The notes: a model not told the origin generated them from the letters alone. A stretch of 64,000 nt of DNA from Blastococcus fimeti (GCA_900102115.1 FNAW01000002.1:124001-188000); one strand, 5' to 3'; shown: positions 54,169 through 62,604, numbered from the stretch's first letter. Numbers and translations: made by a program.

Positions 54169-54981
54169 ATGAGCATCGACGTCGAGGTCGAGAGCACACG
54201 GGTGGACGGCGTCGTCGAGCGCCGGTCGAGCGCACCGGGGCGCACCCTGCCCAACGTCTCCGGCGACCTGCCGACCGTCCTGGCCGCCGCGCCGATGTTC
54301 CGGCGCGCCGTCGCCGGCTACGACCGCTTCCAGGTGGAGTCCTACGTCCAGTGGGCCGAGGACGAGCTCGCCACCGCCGACCGGGAGCGCGAGCGCCTGC
54401 TCACCCGTCAGCTCGAGACCGTCTCCGCACTCGAGGAGGCCCGCGAGCTGCTGTCACACTCGGCCGGCGGCGGGGAGCTCCTCCGCGTCTCGCGGCAGAT
54501 CGGCGCACTGCTGGCCGCCGCCGCCGACGAGGCCGAGGCCCTGCGCGGCGAGGCCGCCGCGGAGCGGGCCGCGGCGGAGGCCGAGCGGCAGGCGGCCACC
54601 GCCGAGGCAGGGCGCCTCCTGGCCGACGCCCGGCGACGGGCCGCCGCGACCGAGACGGTTGCGGACCGGTCGCTCGCCGCGGCCCGCGCCGAGGCGGCCG
54701 CGATGATCGAGCAGGCCCGGGCCACCGTGGCGACGGCGGAGCAGGACGCCGCCCGCCTCCGGGCCGCGGGCGAGGAGCACCTCGCGGCCGCGCGGGAGTC
54801 GGAGCTCCGCGCCGCCGCCGAGGCCGACCGGATCCGGGCGCAGGCCGCCGAGGAGGCGGCCGGTGCCCGGGTGCAGGCGCGGGGCGAGATCCTGCGCATG
54901 CTGGCGGTGGGCAGGGAGGAGCGCCGCCGGGCGGACGCGGAGGCCGCGGCGGCGCGGCTCAGCTCCCCGGCTGCGCGGTGA
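54169..54981 (+). CDS. DivIVA-like coiled-coil protein
   Basis: In this 270-residue protein, residues about 40-65 (PMFRRAVAGYDRFQVESYVQ then WAEDELATADRERERLL) match the DivIVA/GpsB N-terminal lipid-binding motif 'F...xRGYdxxqVdxfv'. A coiled coil of about 190 residues follows, composed of Ala/Glu/Arg heptads (AEALRGEAAAERAAAEAERQ and similar). Roles in polar growth or cell-envelope organisation are likely but unproven. ATG 54169 lies behind GGGGGGAGCAGGCGCC. Its 3' end overlaps the convergent selenoprotein gene by 23 bases. Confidence 0.72.
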   Translation: MSIDVEVESTRVDGVVERRSSAPGRTLPNVSGDLPTVLAAAPMFRRAVAGYDRFQVESYVQWAEDELATADRERERLLTRQLETVSALEEARELLSHSAGGGELLRVSRQIGALLAAAADEAEALRGEAAAERAAAEAERQAATAEAGRLLADARRRAAATETVADRSLAAARAEAAAMIEQARATVATAEQDAARLRAAGEEHLAAARESELRAAAEADRIRAQAAEEAAGARVQARGEILRMLAVGREERRRADAEAAAARLSSPAAR

Positions 54982-55483
54982 CCGCCGCGATCACCGCGGC
55001 ATAGGCGCCGTCGGCCGCCGTCCGCAGCTCCTCGTCGGTCCGGTCCTGGACCGGGTGCGGCACCAGGACGAACGGGGCGGGGAAACCGAGGGTCGCGCTC
55101 TGCATCCGGGCGGCGTCGGCGAACACCTCGCTGGCGAGGAAGACCCCCACCACGCCACGGCGTTCCAGGTCGGCGATGTCATGCACACTGCACGACGTGC
55201 ACGAGCCCTAATCGGCGAGCGCCTCGATGACCACCTCGCACTGCTCGGCGATCTCGTGCCGCAGGTCGACCGGGGCGGTCCGCGTGAACGTCGGCTTGCG
55301 GTAGCGCCGCACCACCGCCCCGTCAGCGGTCAGCAGCTCCTCCAGCCGGTCGAGGACGACGTTGCCGCGGGGCTTGCTGATGTCGAGCAGCCCCACGGTG
55401 CGGCCGCGCAGCGACTCCGGGCGCGGCAGCAGTTCCCGCTCCGCCGTCCGCTGCTCGCCGGTCGGGTCCAGGACGGTTCTCAT
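54959..55483 (-). CDS. UGSC-family selenoprotein, selenocysteine encoded by in-frame TAG (55208-55210)
   Basis: Read straight through, the frame has 174 residues with one internal TAG at codon 92. The upstream part (STKPRG-type segment VGLLDISKPRG; PVDLRHEIAEQCEVVIEALA) and the downstream part (GSCTSCSVHDIADLERRGVV; PHPVQDRTDEELRTAADGAY) are both coding-like and in the same frame. Together they match the UGSC (seleno)protein family, with TAG exactly at the U of U-G-S-C. UAG-directed selenocysteine insertion has been demonstrated in Geodermatophilus and Blastococcus, so this is a selenoprotein rather than a broken gene. ATG 55483 overlaps the thioredoxin-domain gene (ATGA). Function is probably thiol/selenol redox; substrate unknown. 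Confidence 0.87.
55179..55204 (-). promoter_or_regulatory. Candidate bacterial SECIS hairpin downstream of the UAG codon
   Basis: Starting four bases after the TAG on the minus strand, TCGTGCAC pairs with GTGCATGA (eight pairs, one G-U) around the ten-base loop GTCGTGCAGT, which begins with G. Position and loop-base fit the bacterial SECIS pattern loosely; the loop is closer to the codon than usual. A competing inner hairpin TGCAC/GTGCA is also possible. Confidence 0.4.
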
Positions 55484-56877
55484 GTGCGCACCTCTCTGGT
55501 CACCGGGGCGCTCCCGGTCTCACCGGACACCCAGCCGCCCACGATGGCGCTGAACAGGCCGGCGTCGCCGCCGGCGTGCACCACGAGCAGGCCGCCGGGG
55601 CGGAACTTGGGCAGTTCGGTCCCCGCGAGCCGCTCGGAGATCCCCTCGGCCATGCCGCCGACGCCGCGCAGCAACTCGTCCGAGGGCAGCGTCAGCAAGG
55701 CTCCGAGCTCGGCCACCAGGCGGGCACGGTCCCAGCCGGCCTCGCGCAACACCCTGCCGTGCTCCGGGGAGACGACCAGCACCGCGTCGAAGGCCATGGG
55801 CAGCTTCGGGTGCCCGTTGACGCGGAGACAGGCGGCGAAGGTCCGGGCCAGCGACTCGGGTGTGCGGCTGAGCTGGTCGACGACGGGCTGCACGCCGGAG
55901 CCGGCGAAGAGGGTGACGGCGTCGCCCGGCACGCCGCGGTCGGCCGCCAGCGGGGCGAACGGGCTGCCCTCCTCCCGCTCGGCGAAGCAGAAGGTGAGCT
56001 TGCCGGGGTTGCCCAGGGTCGCGCGGTCGATCTCACCGGGGCGGCCACCGCCGACGTTGCGGACGACGAGCTGCAGCGCCCGGCCGATCGTGGCGTTGGC
56101 CCGGTTGCCCTGGCCGAGCGCGTTGACGCCGCTGTTCATGCCGATCCGGCGGGCGATCGGGCCGTTGACCACGATCATCGGGCCGGAGAAGTACGTCGTC
56201 GCCAGGAGGCCGTGCAGGGCGAACTCCTCGGTGCAGGCCGCCTCCAGGGCGGCCAGGACGACCGGCAGGTGCTCCGGCAGGCAGCCGGCCATGACCGCGT
56301 TGACGGCGACCTTCTCGACGGTGCACTCGACGAGGTCGGGCGGGACGATCGCGATGATCTCCTGCGGGTCGCGGGTCGTGCCGCGGAGCATGCGCAGCAC
56401 GCGCTCCGGGGTCGGGGGGACGACGGGCAGGCCGTCGGTCCAGCCGCGGTCGAACATCGCCTCGTGCTCGTCCTCGAGCTCGGCGAGCTCCACCCGCCGG
56501 CTGCCCAGGCCGCTGCCGCCGTACCGCGCCTCCAGGGCGTCGATCCGGAACGGGTCGACCGACAGCGAGCCGCAGCCGGGACGGTGCTCGGGGAGGTCCG
56601 CACCGAGGCCGGTCCGGCCGGTCAGCTCCTCCCACTGCTCGCGGCTCCAGCCGACGACGCGGGCGGTCTCCTCGCCGGCCTCGACGCGCAGCAGCGTCGG
56701 CACGGTCTCGATGCCGAGCCGGTAGGACAGCTCGAGCTCCAGGTCGTCGTGCTCGAACCAGTCGGCGTCGTCCTGGCACCAGACGGCGGCGCCCAGCTCC
56801 CGGAGCACCGGCTCGACGAGCACGCAGGTGGGGCACTCGCGCTTCACCACGGCCACCAGACCGTCGGGGAGCTGCAT
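55480..56877 (-). CDS. Thioredoxin-domain protein with C-terminal domain, partner of the UGSC selenoprotein
   Basis: The 465-residue two-part protein has a thioredoxin-like domain at residues 1-95: CPTC at 15-18 in KRECPTCVLVEPVL, and the cis-proline in TVPTLLRV (Pro60). After a PGCGSLSVDP linker (Cys102), a large C-terminal region begins GWTDGLPVVPPTPERVLRML (145-164). It contains ECTVEKVAVNAVMAGCLPEH and GPMIVVNGPIARRIGMNSG, the pattern of proteins found beside UGSC genes; its chemistry is unknown to me. ATG 56877 (MQLPDGLVAV) is preferred over an upstream start. The stop overlaps the selenoprotein ATG (ATGA), indicating translational coupling in a redox operon. Confidence 0.8.
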   Translation of the reverse strand: MQLPDGLVAVVKRECPTCVLVEPVLRELGAAVWCQDDADWFEHDDLELELSYRLGIETVPTLLRVEAGEETARVVGWSREQWEELTGRTGLGADLPEHRPGCGSLSVDPFRIDALEARYGGSGLGSRRVELAELEDEHEAMFDRGWTDGLPVVPPTPERVLRMLRGTTRDPQEIIAIVPPDLVECTVEKVAVNAVMAGCLPEHLPVVLAALEAACTEEFALHGLLATTYFSGPMIVVNGPIARRIGMNSGVNALGQGNRANATIGRALQLVVRNVGGGRPGEIDRATLGNPGKLTFCFAEREEGSPFAPLAADRGVPGDAVTLFAGSGVQPVVDQLSRTPESLARTFAACLRVNGHPKLPMAFDAVLVVSPEHGRVLREAGWDRARLVAELGALLTLPSDELLRGVGGMAEGISERLAGTELPKFRPGGLLVVHAGGDAGLFSAIVGGWVSGETGSAPVTREVRT

Positions 56878-57044
56878 GGCCGGACCGTAGCGCACGCACC
56901 GCGCCGCGACGGTCGCCCTGGGGACGTTTCTCGCGCTTCCGGGGTTCTCGAGAACCCGCAATGCACGAACAACACCCCCAATGCGTGGATTGGCGCTCTG
57001 ACCTGGGGAAACAGGTGGTGGGCACGTCCCGGCGGCGGTACCAT

Positions 57045-57060
57045 TCGTACGTGTGTTCGA
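57045..57060 (+). promoter_or_regulatory. Near-consensus SOS (LexA) box
   Basis: TCGTACGTGTGTTCGA differs from the actinobacterial consensus TCGAAC-N4-GTTCGA by one base (T for A in the first half). It overlaps the likely start of the DUF222 gene. 13E12 family genes of Mycobacterium tuberculosis are known LexA targets. Confidence 0.55.
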
Positions 57061-58301
57061 CTGGGTGTGAGACGCCGAGGGAGTGCCTGAACGGCGCTCT
57101 GCAGGCGTTGGCCGCAGAGCGGATCGAGGGCCAGTTCGGGCCGGCGCTGCTGGAGCGCGAGGCGCCCCTGCTGGTCGCGGTGAACCAGTTGGCCGCCGAG
57201 CTCGCGCGGACGACGCGGCAGTGCGAGGTGTCCGGTGCGGCCGAGCACGACGGCAAGGCCACGATGGCGTCCTGGCTGCGTGGGCACCACCGGCTCTCCC
57301 AGGGTGAGGCGGGCCGGCTGGTCCGTACCGGCCGCACCCTGGAGAAGATGCCGACCCTGGCCGCTGCGGCCAAAGCGGGTGCGGTGAGCGCCGAGGCGGT
57401 GTCGGTCATCGCCCCGGTGGTGGCGGAGGCGAACCTGGCCCGCGCCGGAGCGCAGGGTGTGGACGTGGCCGCGATCGACGCCCTGCTGACCGAGGTGGCT
57501 GTGACTTCCTCGCACGCCGATCTGCGCCAGGCCGTCGGGCACTACCTGGCCCGGCTGGACCCTGATGGCGCCGAGCCCGATCCCACCGAGCAGCGGTCGC
57601 TGCGGTTCACCACGCACACCGACGGGTCGCTGGCCTTCCACGGCACCCTGGACGCGGTGTGTGGGGAGAAGTTCCAGGCCGCGATCGAGTCGATCCTGCA
57701 GGCCTCCCGCCCCGCCGGGGACACCCGCACCCGCGCCCAGCAGGCCGGCGATGCCCTCGTCCAGCTGTGCGACAACGCCCTGGCCTCGGGGAGCCTGCCG
57801 ATCCTGCGCGGTCACAAGCCGCACATCGGGGTGCTGATCGACCACGAGGACCTGATGGACACGACCTCCGCGGCCGGGGTGGGCGCCGGGGCCGGCCGTA
57901 CCGGGTTCGGCGGGATCATCTCCGCGGCCAAGGCCCGCTGGCTGGCCTGCGACGGCAACGTCACCCGGATCGTCATCGGCCCCGAAGGCCAGCCCCTGGA
58001 TTTCGGTCAGACCAGGCGGCTGTTCCCGCCCCACCTGCGCCGGGCGATCGAGGTTCGGGACCGGCACTGCGTCTTCGCAGGTTGCGATGCCCCGAGTTAC
58101 TGGTGCGACGTCCATCATGTTGTGCACTGGATCGACGGCGGGGACACCTGCCTGGACAACGGCGCACTCCTCTGCGAACGCCACCACACCAAGGTCCACC
58201 ACGGTTTCCGGATCGAGCGGCAACCCGACGGGCGATGGCGCACCTGGCGCCCCGACGGCACCGAGATCGTGATCGTCGACCCGTTCCTCGTCTCCGCCTG
58301 A
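57051..58301 (+). CDS. DUF222 / 13E12-repeat HNH endonuclease-like protein
   Basis: From GTG 57051 (VCSTGCETPRE) the product has 416 residues; ATG 56961 in frame is an alternative, but it lies upstream of the SOS box. The DUF222 domain spans about 20-320 (NQLAAELARTTRQCEVSGAA, SWLRGHHRLSQGEAGRLVRT). The C-terminal HNH motif is intact: RDRHCVFAGCDAPSYWCDVH with HVVHW, then DGGDTCLDNGALLCERHHTK. Such proteins are common, multi-copy and of unsettled role, possibly DNA-damage-related nucleases. The gene follows the redox operon divergently and ends before a strong hairpin. Confidence 0.88.
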   Translation: MCSTGCETPRECLNGALQALAAERIEGQFGPALLEREAPLLVAVNQLAAELARTTRQCEVSGAAEHDGKATMASWLRGHHRLSQGEAGRLVRTGRTLEKMPTLAAAAKAGAVSAEAVSVIAPVVAEANLARAGAQGVDVAAIDALLTEVAVTSSHADLRQAVGHYLARLDPDGAEPDPTEQRSLRFTTHTDGSLAFHGTLDAVCGEKFQAAIESILQASRPAGDTRTRAQQAGDALVQLCDNALASGSLPILRGHKPHIGVLIDHEDLMDTTSAAGVGAGAGRTGFGGIISAAKARWLACDGNVTRIVIGPEGQPLDFGQTRRLFPPHLRRAIEVRDRHCVFAGCDAPSYWCDVHHVVHWIDGGDTCLDNGALLCERHHTKVHHGFRIERQPDGRWRTWRPDGTEIVIVDPFLVSA

Positions 58302-58316
58302 GCCGAGGTCCCGCGC

Positions 58317-58345
58317 GACCGGCCCACCGTCCCGGTGGGCCGGTC
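58317..58345 (+). terminator. Hairpin after the DUF222 gene
   Basis: Twelve-base perfect arms GACCGGCCCACC and GGTGGGCCGGTC around a five-base loop, 16 bases after the DUF222 stop and 45 bases before the next start. Confidence 0.75.
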
Positions 58346-58389
58346 AGCAGCGCGCCCGCGTACGGACATCGATCTGGGAAGCTGGCGCC

Positions 58390-58821
58390 ATGGCACTGGT
58401 CGGGACGTACGAGCCCAGCACCGTGCCGTGGGTGCGCGAGGAGGTCGAGCACCTCGAGCGCACCGGCCGGGGCCTGCGCGGGCGCGACGTCGTCCTGCTC
58501 ACCACGGTGGGCGCCCGCAGCGGGCTGCTGCGCAAGACGCCGCTGATGCGGGTCACGCACGCCGGCGTCTACGCCGCGGTGGCCTCGACCCGCGGCGGCG
58601 ACCAGCACCCGCACTGGTACGCCAACGCCCTGGCCCACCCCGAGGTCGAGCTGCGCGACGGCGACCTCGTGCTCTCCCTCGTCGCCCGCGAGGCGACCGG
58701 CACCGAGCGCACGCAGTGGTGGTCACGCGCCTGCACTGCGTTCCCGTCGTACGTGGAGTACCAGCGGCGGACGCGTCGGCGGATCCCCCTCCTGCTGCTG
58801 GAGCCGCCTACGGGGGGCTAG
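58390..58821 (+). CDS. Nitroreductase family deazaflavin (F420)-dependent oxidoreductase (Ddn-like)
   Basis: This 143-residue split-beta-barrel protein is of the Ddn/Rv3547-like family that uses F420H2. The family pattern is LTTVGARSGLLRKTPLMRV (F420 phosphate-binding region), YAAVASTRGGDQHPHWYANA, LAHPEVELRDGD and the C-terminal REATGTERTQWWSRACTAFP with YVEYQRRTRRRIPLLLLEP. It may reduce quinones or nitro-compounds. ATG 58390. It ends with TAG in CTAG shared with the convergent phosphatase stop. Confidence 0.92.
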   Translation: MALVGTYEPSTVPWVREEVEHLERTGRGLRGRDVVLLTTVGARSGLLRKTPLMRVTHAGVYAAVASTRGGDQHPHWYANALAHPEVELRDGDLVLSLVAREATGTERTQWWSRACTAFPSYVEYQRRTRRRIPLLLLEPPTGG

Positions 58822-61421
58822 ACGTCGGCTGCGTCCGATCGCTGCCCGGTCCCCGGTGGGTGCTTGGCGAGCCTGGCCCATACGCGCTTCTGCGCGCCGT
58901 CGATCTCGACACCGTGCGCCGTCGACAGATCCGCGATGACGTAGAGGCCGTACCCCCCGGCGCCCGCCGGACGATCGACGGCCGGCGCAGGAAGCACGTC
59001 CGGAGCCGCATCGGTGGCGACCGCCAACCAGTGGTCGCCGGCTTCCCGCAGGTCCAGGCGGGCCGGTGGCGCGCCGTGGCGCAGAGCGTTCGACGCCAGC
59101 TCGTCGATGACCAGGATCGCCCGCTCCACGACCTCGTCGACGACGTCCTCGGCCACGACTCCGCCGGCCTGCAGAGATGCGCTCAGGAACGCACGGACGT
59201 GTCGGCGGACCGCCCCCAGCTGCCGGAGGGATGTCAGCTCCACGACATCGGCGGGCACGAGGTCGGGCACCGGAGTCGTGCGCCGCCAGGAGGCCCGGGT
59301 GGCGGCCACCGCCGGGTCCACTGGCGTCGCGACCGGGCCCGGGAGCCACCGTGGTCGGACTGCCACCATGGCGACGTCGTCCTCCCCCGCGCGCGGGACC
59401 ATCACCCCCAGGATGGCGTCGCAGAGGGTGTCGAGGTCATGGCTTGCGTGCTGCTCGACGGTGTCCAGCAGCCTCCGCAGGCCCTGGTCGAGATCCTCCC
59501 CGCGGGTCTCGACCAGTCCGTCCGTGTAGAAGAGCAACGTCGAGCCCGCCGGCAGCATCGTCTCCTCGGTGGTTCGCACGGCCAGTGCGTCCACACCCAG
59601 CAGCAGGTCCGCCTTGCCGCTGGCCGGTTCCAGCAGCCGGGCCCGGCCGGCCGCGTCCAGCAGCACCGGCGGGGGGTGGCCGGCGTTGGACCACTGCATC
59701 CGGACCCCGTCGCGGCCGTCGGGCTCCGAGGGGATGGAGAGCTGCGCCAGGACGCCGGTGGCCATGGTGCTCAGCTCGAGGCCCAGGATCGCCTCGTCCA
59801 CCGACGACAGCAGCCGGCTGGGCTCGTCGGCCGAGTTGAAGCAGATGCCGCGCACCAGGCCGCGGATCTGCCCCATCGCGGCCGCGGCACGGGTGTCGTG
59901 CCCGACCACGTCGCCGATCACGAGGACGAGGTCCCCGCTGCGCTGGCGGAAGGCGTCGTACCAGTCGCCCCCTACCTGGGCCTGCTGTGCGGCGGCCACG
60001 TATCGGACGGCGATGTCGGCGAAGGCGACGACCGGCGGGGCCGTGAGCAGGCTCTGCTGCAGCTCCGTTGCCAGGTGGCGCTGCCCGGAATAGAGCCGTG
60101 CGTTGTCCAGCGCGATGCCCGCCCGCCGGCCGATCTCGACCGCCAGGTCGAGGTCGGCTGCGCCGAAGCCGGGGCTGCCCGGTCCATTCGCGAGGAGCAG
60201 CGAGCCCAGGATGCTGGTGCGGCCCGGGATGGGGACGGCGATCACGCTGCTGGTGCCCAGCTGCCGCACGAGCGAGCGCAGTCCCGCATCGGGCACCTGG
60301 GCGACCAGGTCCGCGTCGTCCACCACGTCGAGCAGCACCGCCTCACCAGCAGCCGCCCGTCGGCTGGGCTCGGTGCTGGCGCCCTTGCGGGACTTCAGCC
60401 GCTCCGCCTTCCCCGCCACCGCCGCGAGAGCGGGATCGCGATGCCGGACCAGGACGCCGGCGGGCTGGTCCTGCTCGTCCCGGAGGTGGACGCTGACCCA
60501 GTCCGCGAGGGCGGGGACCAGGGCGCCTGCCAGCTGGACCTGGGACTCGGCGAGGTCGAGGGACGCCATGAGCGACTCCGAGACCCGCCCCAGCAGGTCG
60601 ACCTGGGCCGCCAACCTGTCGCGCTCCCGCTCGGCCCTGCGCTGGTCGGTCACGTCCACGGCCAGCAGCAGCACGACCGGCCGCCCGACGTCGGTCTGAC
60701 TGCTCACGGCGCTGAGCTCCACCTCGACCCGATCGGCGATGCGCAGCTGCAGCGGTGGCCGGAGGGCTCCGACGGGTGAGCCCGGGCCGACCGGTGGGGC
60801 CGAGATCACCAGCGACAGAGCGCCCGGGATGACGTCGTCGACCGGCCGCCCGCTCATCGCCGGTCGCAGGCCGAACAGGTCCTCCGCACGGCGGTTCCAC
60901 CCGAGGACGTCGCCGGCGACACCGGTGACGAGCACCGCGAGGGGTGCGTGCTCCAGGAGAGCTCCCACAGCGGTGACCCGCGACGGCACCGGAGTGTCCG
61001 GGCCGGCCACGCCGTGGACGACCGCGGCGAGGACCGCGCTGTGCCGGCGGCGTTCGATGCTGGCCGAGCGCAACTGCTCCAACCGGGGCAGCAGGTCGCT
61101 GTCGTCGGTCCCGGTCACCAGCAGGTCCAGCGGCACTCCCGGGGCGAAGGACGTCTGCCGTCGGATGGCCGAGGGATCCGGCGTGATGACGGCGACGCTC
61201 GCGTCCGGCCACCGCCTGTGGACGCGTTGCACCACCGCGACCGCGGAGCCGGCCAGCGACCCGACGACCACGAGGTCCACCGGCTCGCCCGCCGACTCCG
61301 ACCAGGTGGCCAGCTCCGTCGAGCGGATGCGTTCCGTTCGGGTCAGACCTGCGGCCAGCGCGAGGTCGACAGCCGCGACGTCGACGAGCACGCAACGACC
61401 GGGAGCGCTCGCCTCGGTCAA
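58818..61421 (-). CDS. PAS-GAF-PP2C (SpoIIE-type) phosphatase with C-terminal HATPase/anti-sigma kinase-like domain
   Basis: This 867-residue sensory protein has, in order, an N-terminal receiver-like alpha/beta region (about 1-120), a PAS domain (VGALLEHAPLAVLVTGVAGD, 150-260), a GAF domain (about 285-450), and a SpoIIE phosphatase (VRYVAAAQQAQVGGDWYDAF, VIGDVVGHDTRAAAAMGQIR, LFYTDGLVETRGEDLDQGL). A GHKL ATPase at the C-terminus (LVIDELASNALRHGAPPARL, AGGYGLYVIADLS) completes it. Such proteins act in partner-switching control of sigma factors, dephosphorylating an anti-sigma antagonist. The start is TTG 61421, overlapping the acyl-CoA dehydrogenase stop (TTGA). The stop TAG shares CTAG with the convergent gene. 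Confidence 0.9.
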   Translation of the reverse strand: MTEASAPGRCVLVDVAAVDLALAAGLTRTERIRSTELATWSESAGEPVDLVVVGSLAGSAVAVVQRVHRRWPDASVAVITPDPSAIRRQTSFAPGVPLDLLVTGTDDSDLLPRLEQLRSASIERRRHSAVLAAVVHGVAGPDTPVPSRVTAVGALLEHAPLAVLVTGVAGDVLGWNRRAEDLFGLRPAMSGRPVDDVIPGALSLVISAPPVGPGSPVGALRPPLQLRIADRVEVELSAVSSQTDVGRPVVLLLAVDVTDQRRAERERDRLAAQVDLLGRVSESLMASLDLAESQVQLAGALVPALADWVSVHLRDEQDQPAGVLVRHRDPALAAVAGKAERLKSRKGASTEPSRRAAAGEAVLLDVVDDADLVAQVPDAGLRSLVRQLGTSSVIAVPIPGRTSILGSLLLANGPGSPGFGAADLDLAVEIGRRAGIALDNARLYSGQRHLATELQQSLLTAPPVVAFADIAVRYVAAAQQAQVGGDWYDAFRQRSGDLVLVIGDVVGHDTRAAAAMGQIRGLVRGICFNSADEPSRLLSSVDEAILGLELSTMATGVLAQLSIPSEPDGRDGVRMQWSNAGHPPPVLLDAAGRARLLEPASGKADLLLGVDALAVRTTEETMLPAGSTLLFYTDGLVETRGEDLDQGLRRLLDTVEQHASHDLDTLCDAILGVMVPRAGEDDVAMVAVRPRWLPGPVATPVDPAVAATRASWRRTTPVPDLVPADVVELTSLRQLGAVRRHVRAFLSASLQAGGVVAEDVVDEVVERAILVIDELASNALRHGAPPARLDLREAGDHWLAVATDAAPDVLPAPAVDRPAGAGGYGLYVIADLSTAHGVEIDGAQKRVWARLAKHPPGTGQRSDAADV

Positions 61422-62587
61422 TCGCCCAGGAGCGGCAGGCCCAGCGCCGCTCTCCCCGTCCAGGTGCGCAAGATGTCCGTCGTCGGGCTCATGACGTCGG
61501 CGGCCCGGGCGTCACGCAGATGGCGTTCCAGGGGCGACCGGTCGCGGTAGCCGATGCCGCCGACCAGCGTCATGGCCTCGTTGGTGACCTCCACGGCGCA
61601 CCTGGCGACCTCCGCCTTCGCCGAGGTGAGGCCGGGCAGCGCCTTCGGTCCGCCGGCGTCGCCCTCCTGCGCGGCCCAGTACACGAGCCTGCGGGTCCGC
61701 TCGACCTGCGCCCACAGCTCCCCCAGGCGGTGCTGGAGGATGGGCTCGGACGCCAGCCTGCGCCCCGTGTGGGCGTGTGCCCGCCGCCCCAGGTGGGCCG
61801 CCGCCTCGTCCAGCGAGGCCTGCGCGACCCCGAGGTAGCCGCCGGCCATCGCCATGAGGAAGTAGGGCGCGACGACTTCGAACACGTACCAGATCTGGTC
61901 GCCCTCGGCCCCCAGCAGGTGGTCGGCGTCGACCCGGACGTCGTCCAGACGCGCCCGCATCGACGAGTTGCCGCGCATGCCGATGCCGTTCCAGGCGTCG
62001 TGCCAGGTCAGCCCTTCGGCGTCGCCGGGGACGAGGACGCAGGAGAACTCGCCCACCGGCGCATCGGGGTCCGCGGCGACAGTGCTGACGACGTAGGAGT
62101 CGGCCTGCGAGCCGTTGGTGACGAAGGATTTCTCACCGTCGATCCGCATGCCCGTCCCGGCCTGCGACATCCGCGTCTGCGGCAGCCAGAAGGCCGCCCC
62201 GGTTCCCGGCTCGGACAGCGCCAGGGTCGTGAGGTGCTCCCCTGCCACGATGGCGTCGAGGAACTCCGTGCGCTGCCGGTCGGTGGGCTTGGCGGCGAGG
62301 ACCGCGGTGCCGACGGAGTGCATGCCGAAGCACAACGCGGTCGAGGCGCACACCCTGCCGAGCGCCTCGCCCACCGCGGCGACCCCGCTCAGGCCGAGTC
62401 CGCTTCCGCCGACGGACCGCGGTGCGGCCAGGCCACCCAGTCCGGCCTTCTGCAGGGCGCGCAGCGGTTCGGCCGGCCAGACGCCGGAGTCCGTGCGGTC
62501 GACCAGCGGCCGGGCGACGGACTCGGCGATCTCCGTTGCACGGTGCGCCGCTTCCGCGACGCTCACCGGGGGGACAGTCACGTCCAC
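61418..62587 (-). CDS. Acyl-CoA dehydrogenase family protein
   Basis: The 389-residue flavoenzyme has LALSEPGTGAAFWLPQTRMS (FAD/substrate loop), GEKSFVTNGSQADSYVVSTV in the middle domain, RLASEPILQHRLGELWAQVE in the C-terminal bundle, and VGGIGYRDRSPLERHLRDAR, matching the short-chain/hydroxylase-like ACAD branch. The canonical catalytic Glu is not obvious, so it could be an oxidase or monooxygenase-type (DszC-like) relative. Start GTG/ATG at 62587 (MDVTVPPVSV). Its coupling to a stress phosphatase gene is unusual. Confidence 0.82.
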   Translation of the reverse strand: MDVTVPPVSVAEAAHRATEIAESVARPLVDRTDSGVWPAEPLRALQKAGLGGLAAPRSVGGSGLGLSGVAAVGEALGRVCASTALCFGMHSVGTAVLAAKPTDRQRTEFLDAIVAGEHLTTLALSEPGTGAAFWLPQTRMSQAGTGMRIDGEKSFVTNGSQADSYVVSTVAADPDAPVGEFSCVLVPGDAEGLTWHDAWNGIGMRGNSSMRARLDDVRVDADHLLGAEGDQIWYVFEVVAPYFLMAMAGGYLGVAQASLDEAAAHLGRRAHAHTGRRLASEPILQHRLGELWAQVERTRRLVYWAAQEGDAGGPKALPGLTSAKAEVARCAVEVTNEAMTLVGGIGYRDRSPLERHLRDARAADVMSPTTDILRTWTGRAALGLPLLGD

Positions 62588-62604
62588 AGACCTTAGGGGA
62601 CACC

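Noticed and set aside
55208..55210. TAG as a pyrrolysine codon
   Set aside because: Pyrrolysine occurs in methylamine methyltransferases and needs pylBCD/pylT. The context here (U-G-S-C redox motif, actinobacterial host) fits selenocysteine.
55208..55483. Reading the TAG at 55208 as a nonsense mutation or as the true end of a 91-residue protein followed by a second gene
   Set aside because: The frame continues perfectly after the TAG with family-matching sequence, the stop falls at the Sec position of the UGSC family, and UAG-coded Sec is established for this bacterial family. Neither half alone makes a complete domain.
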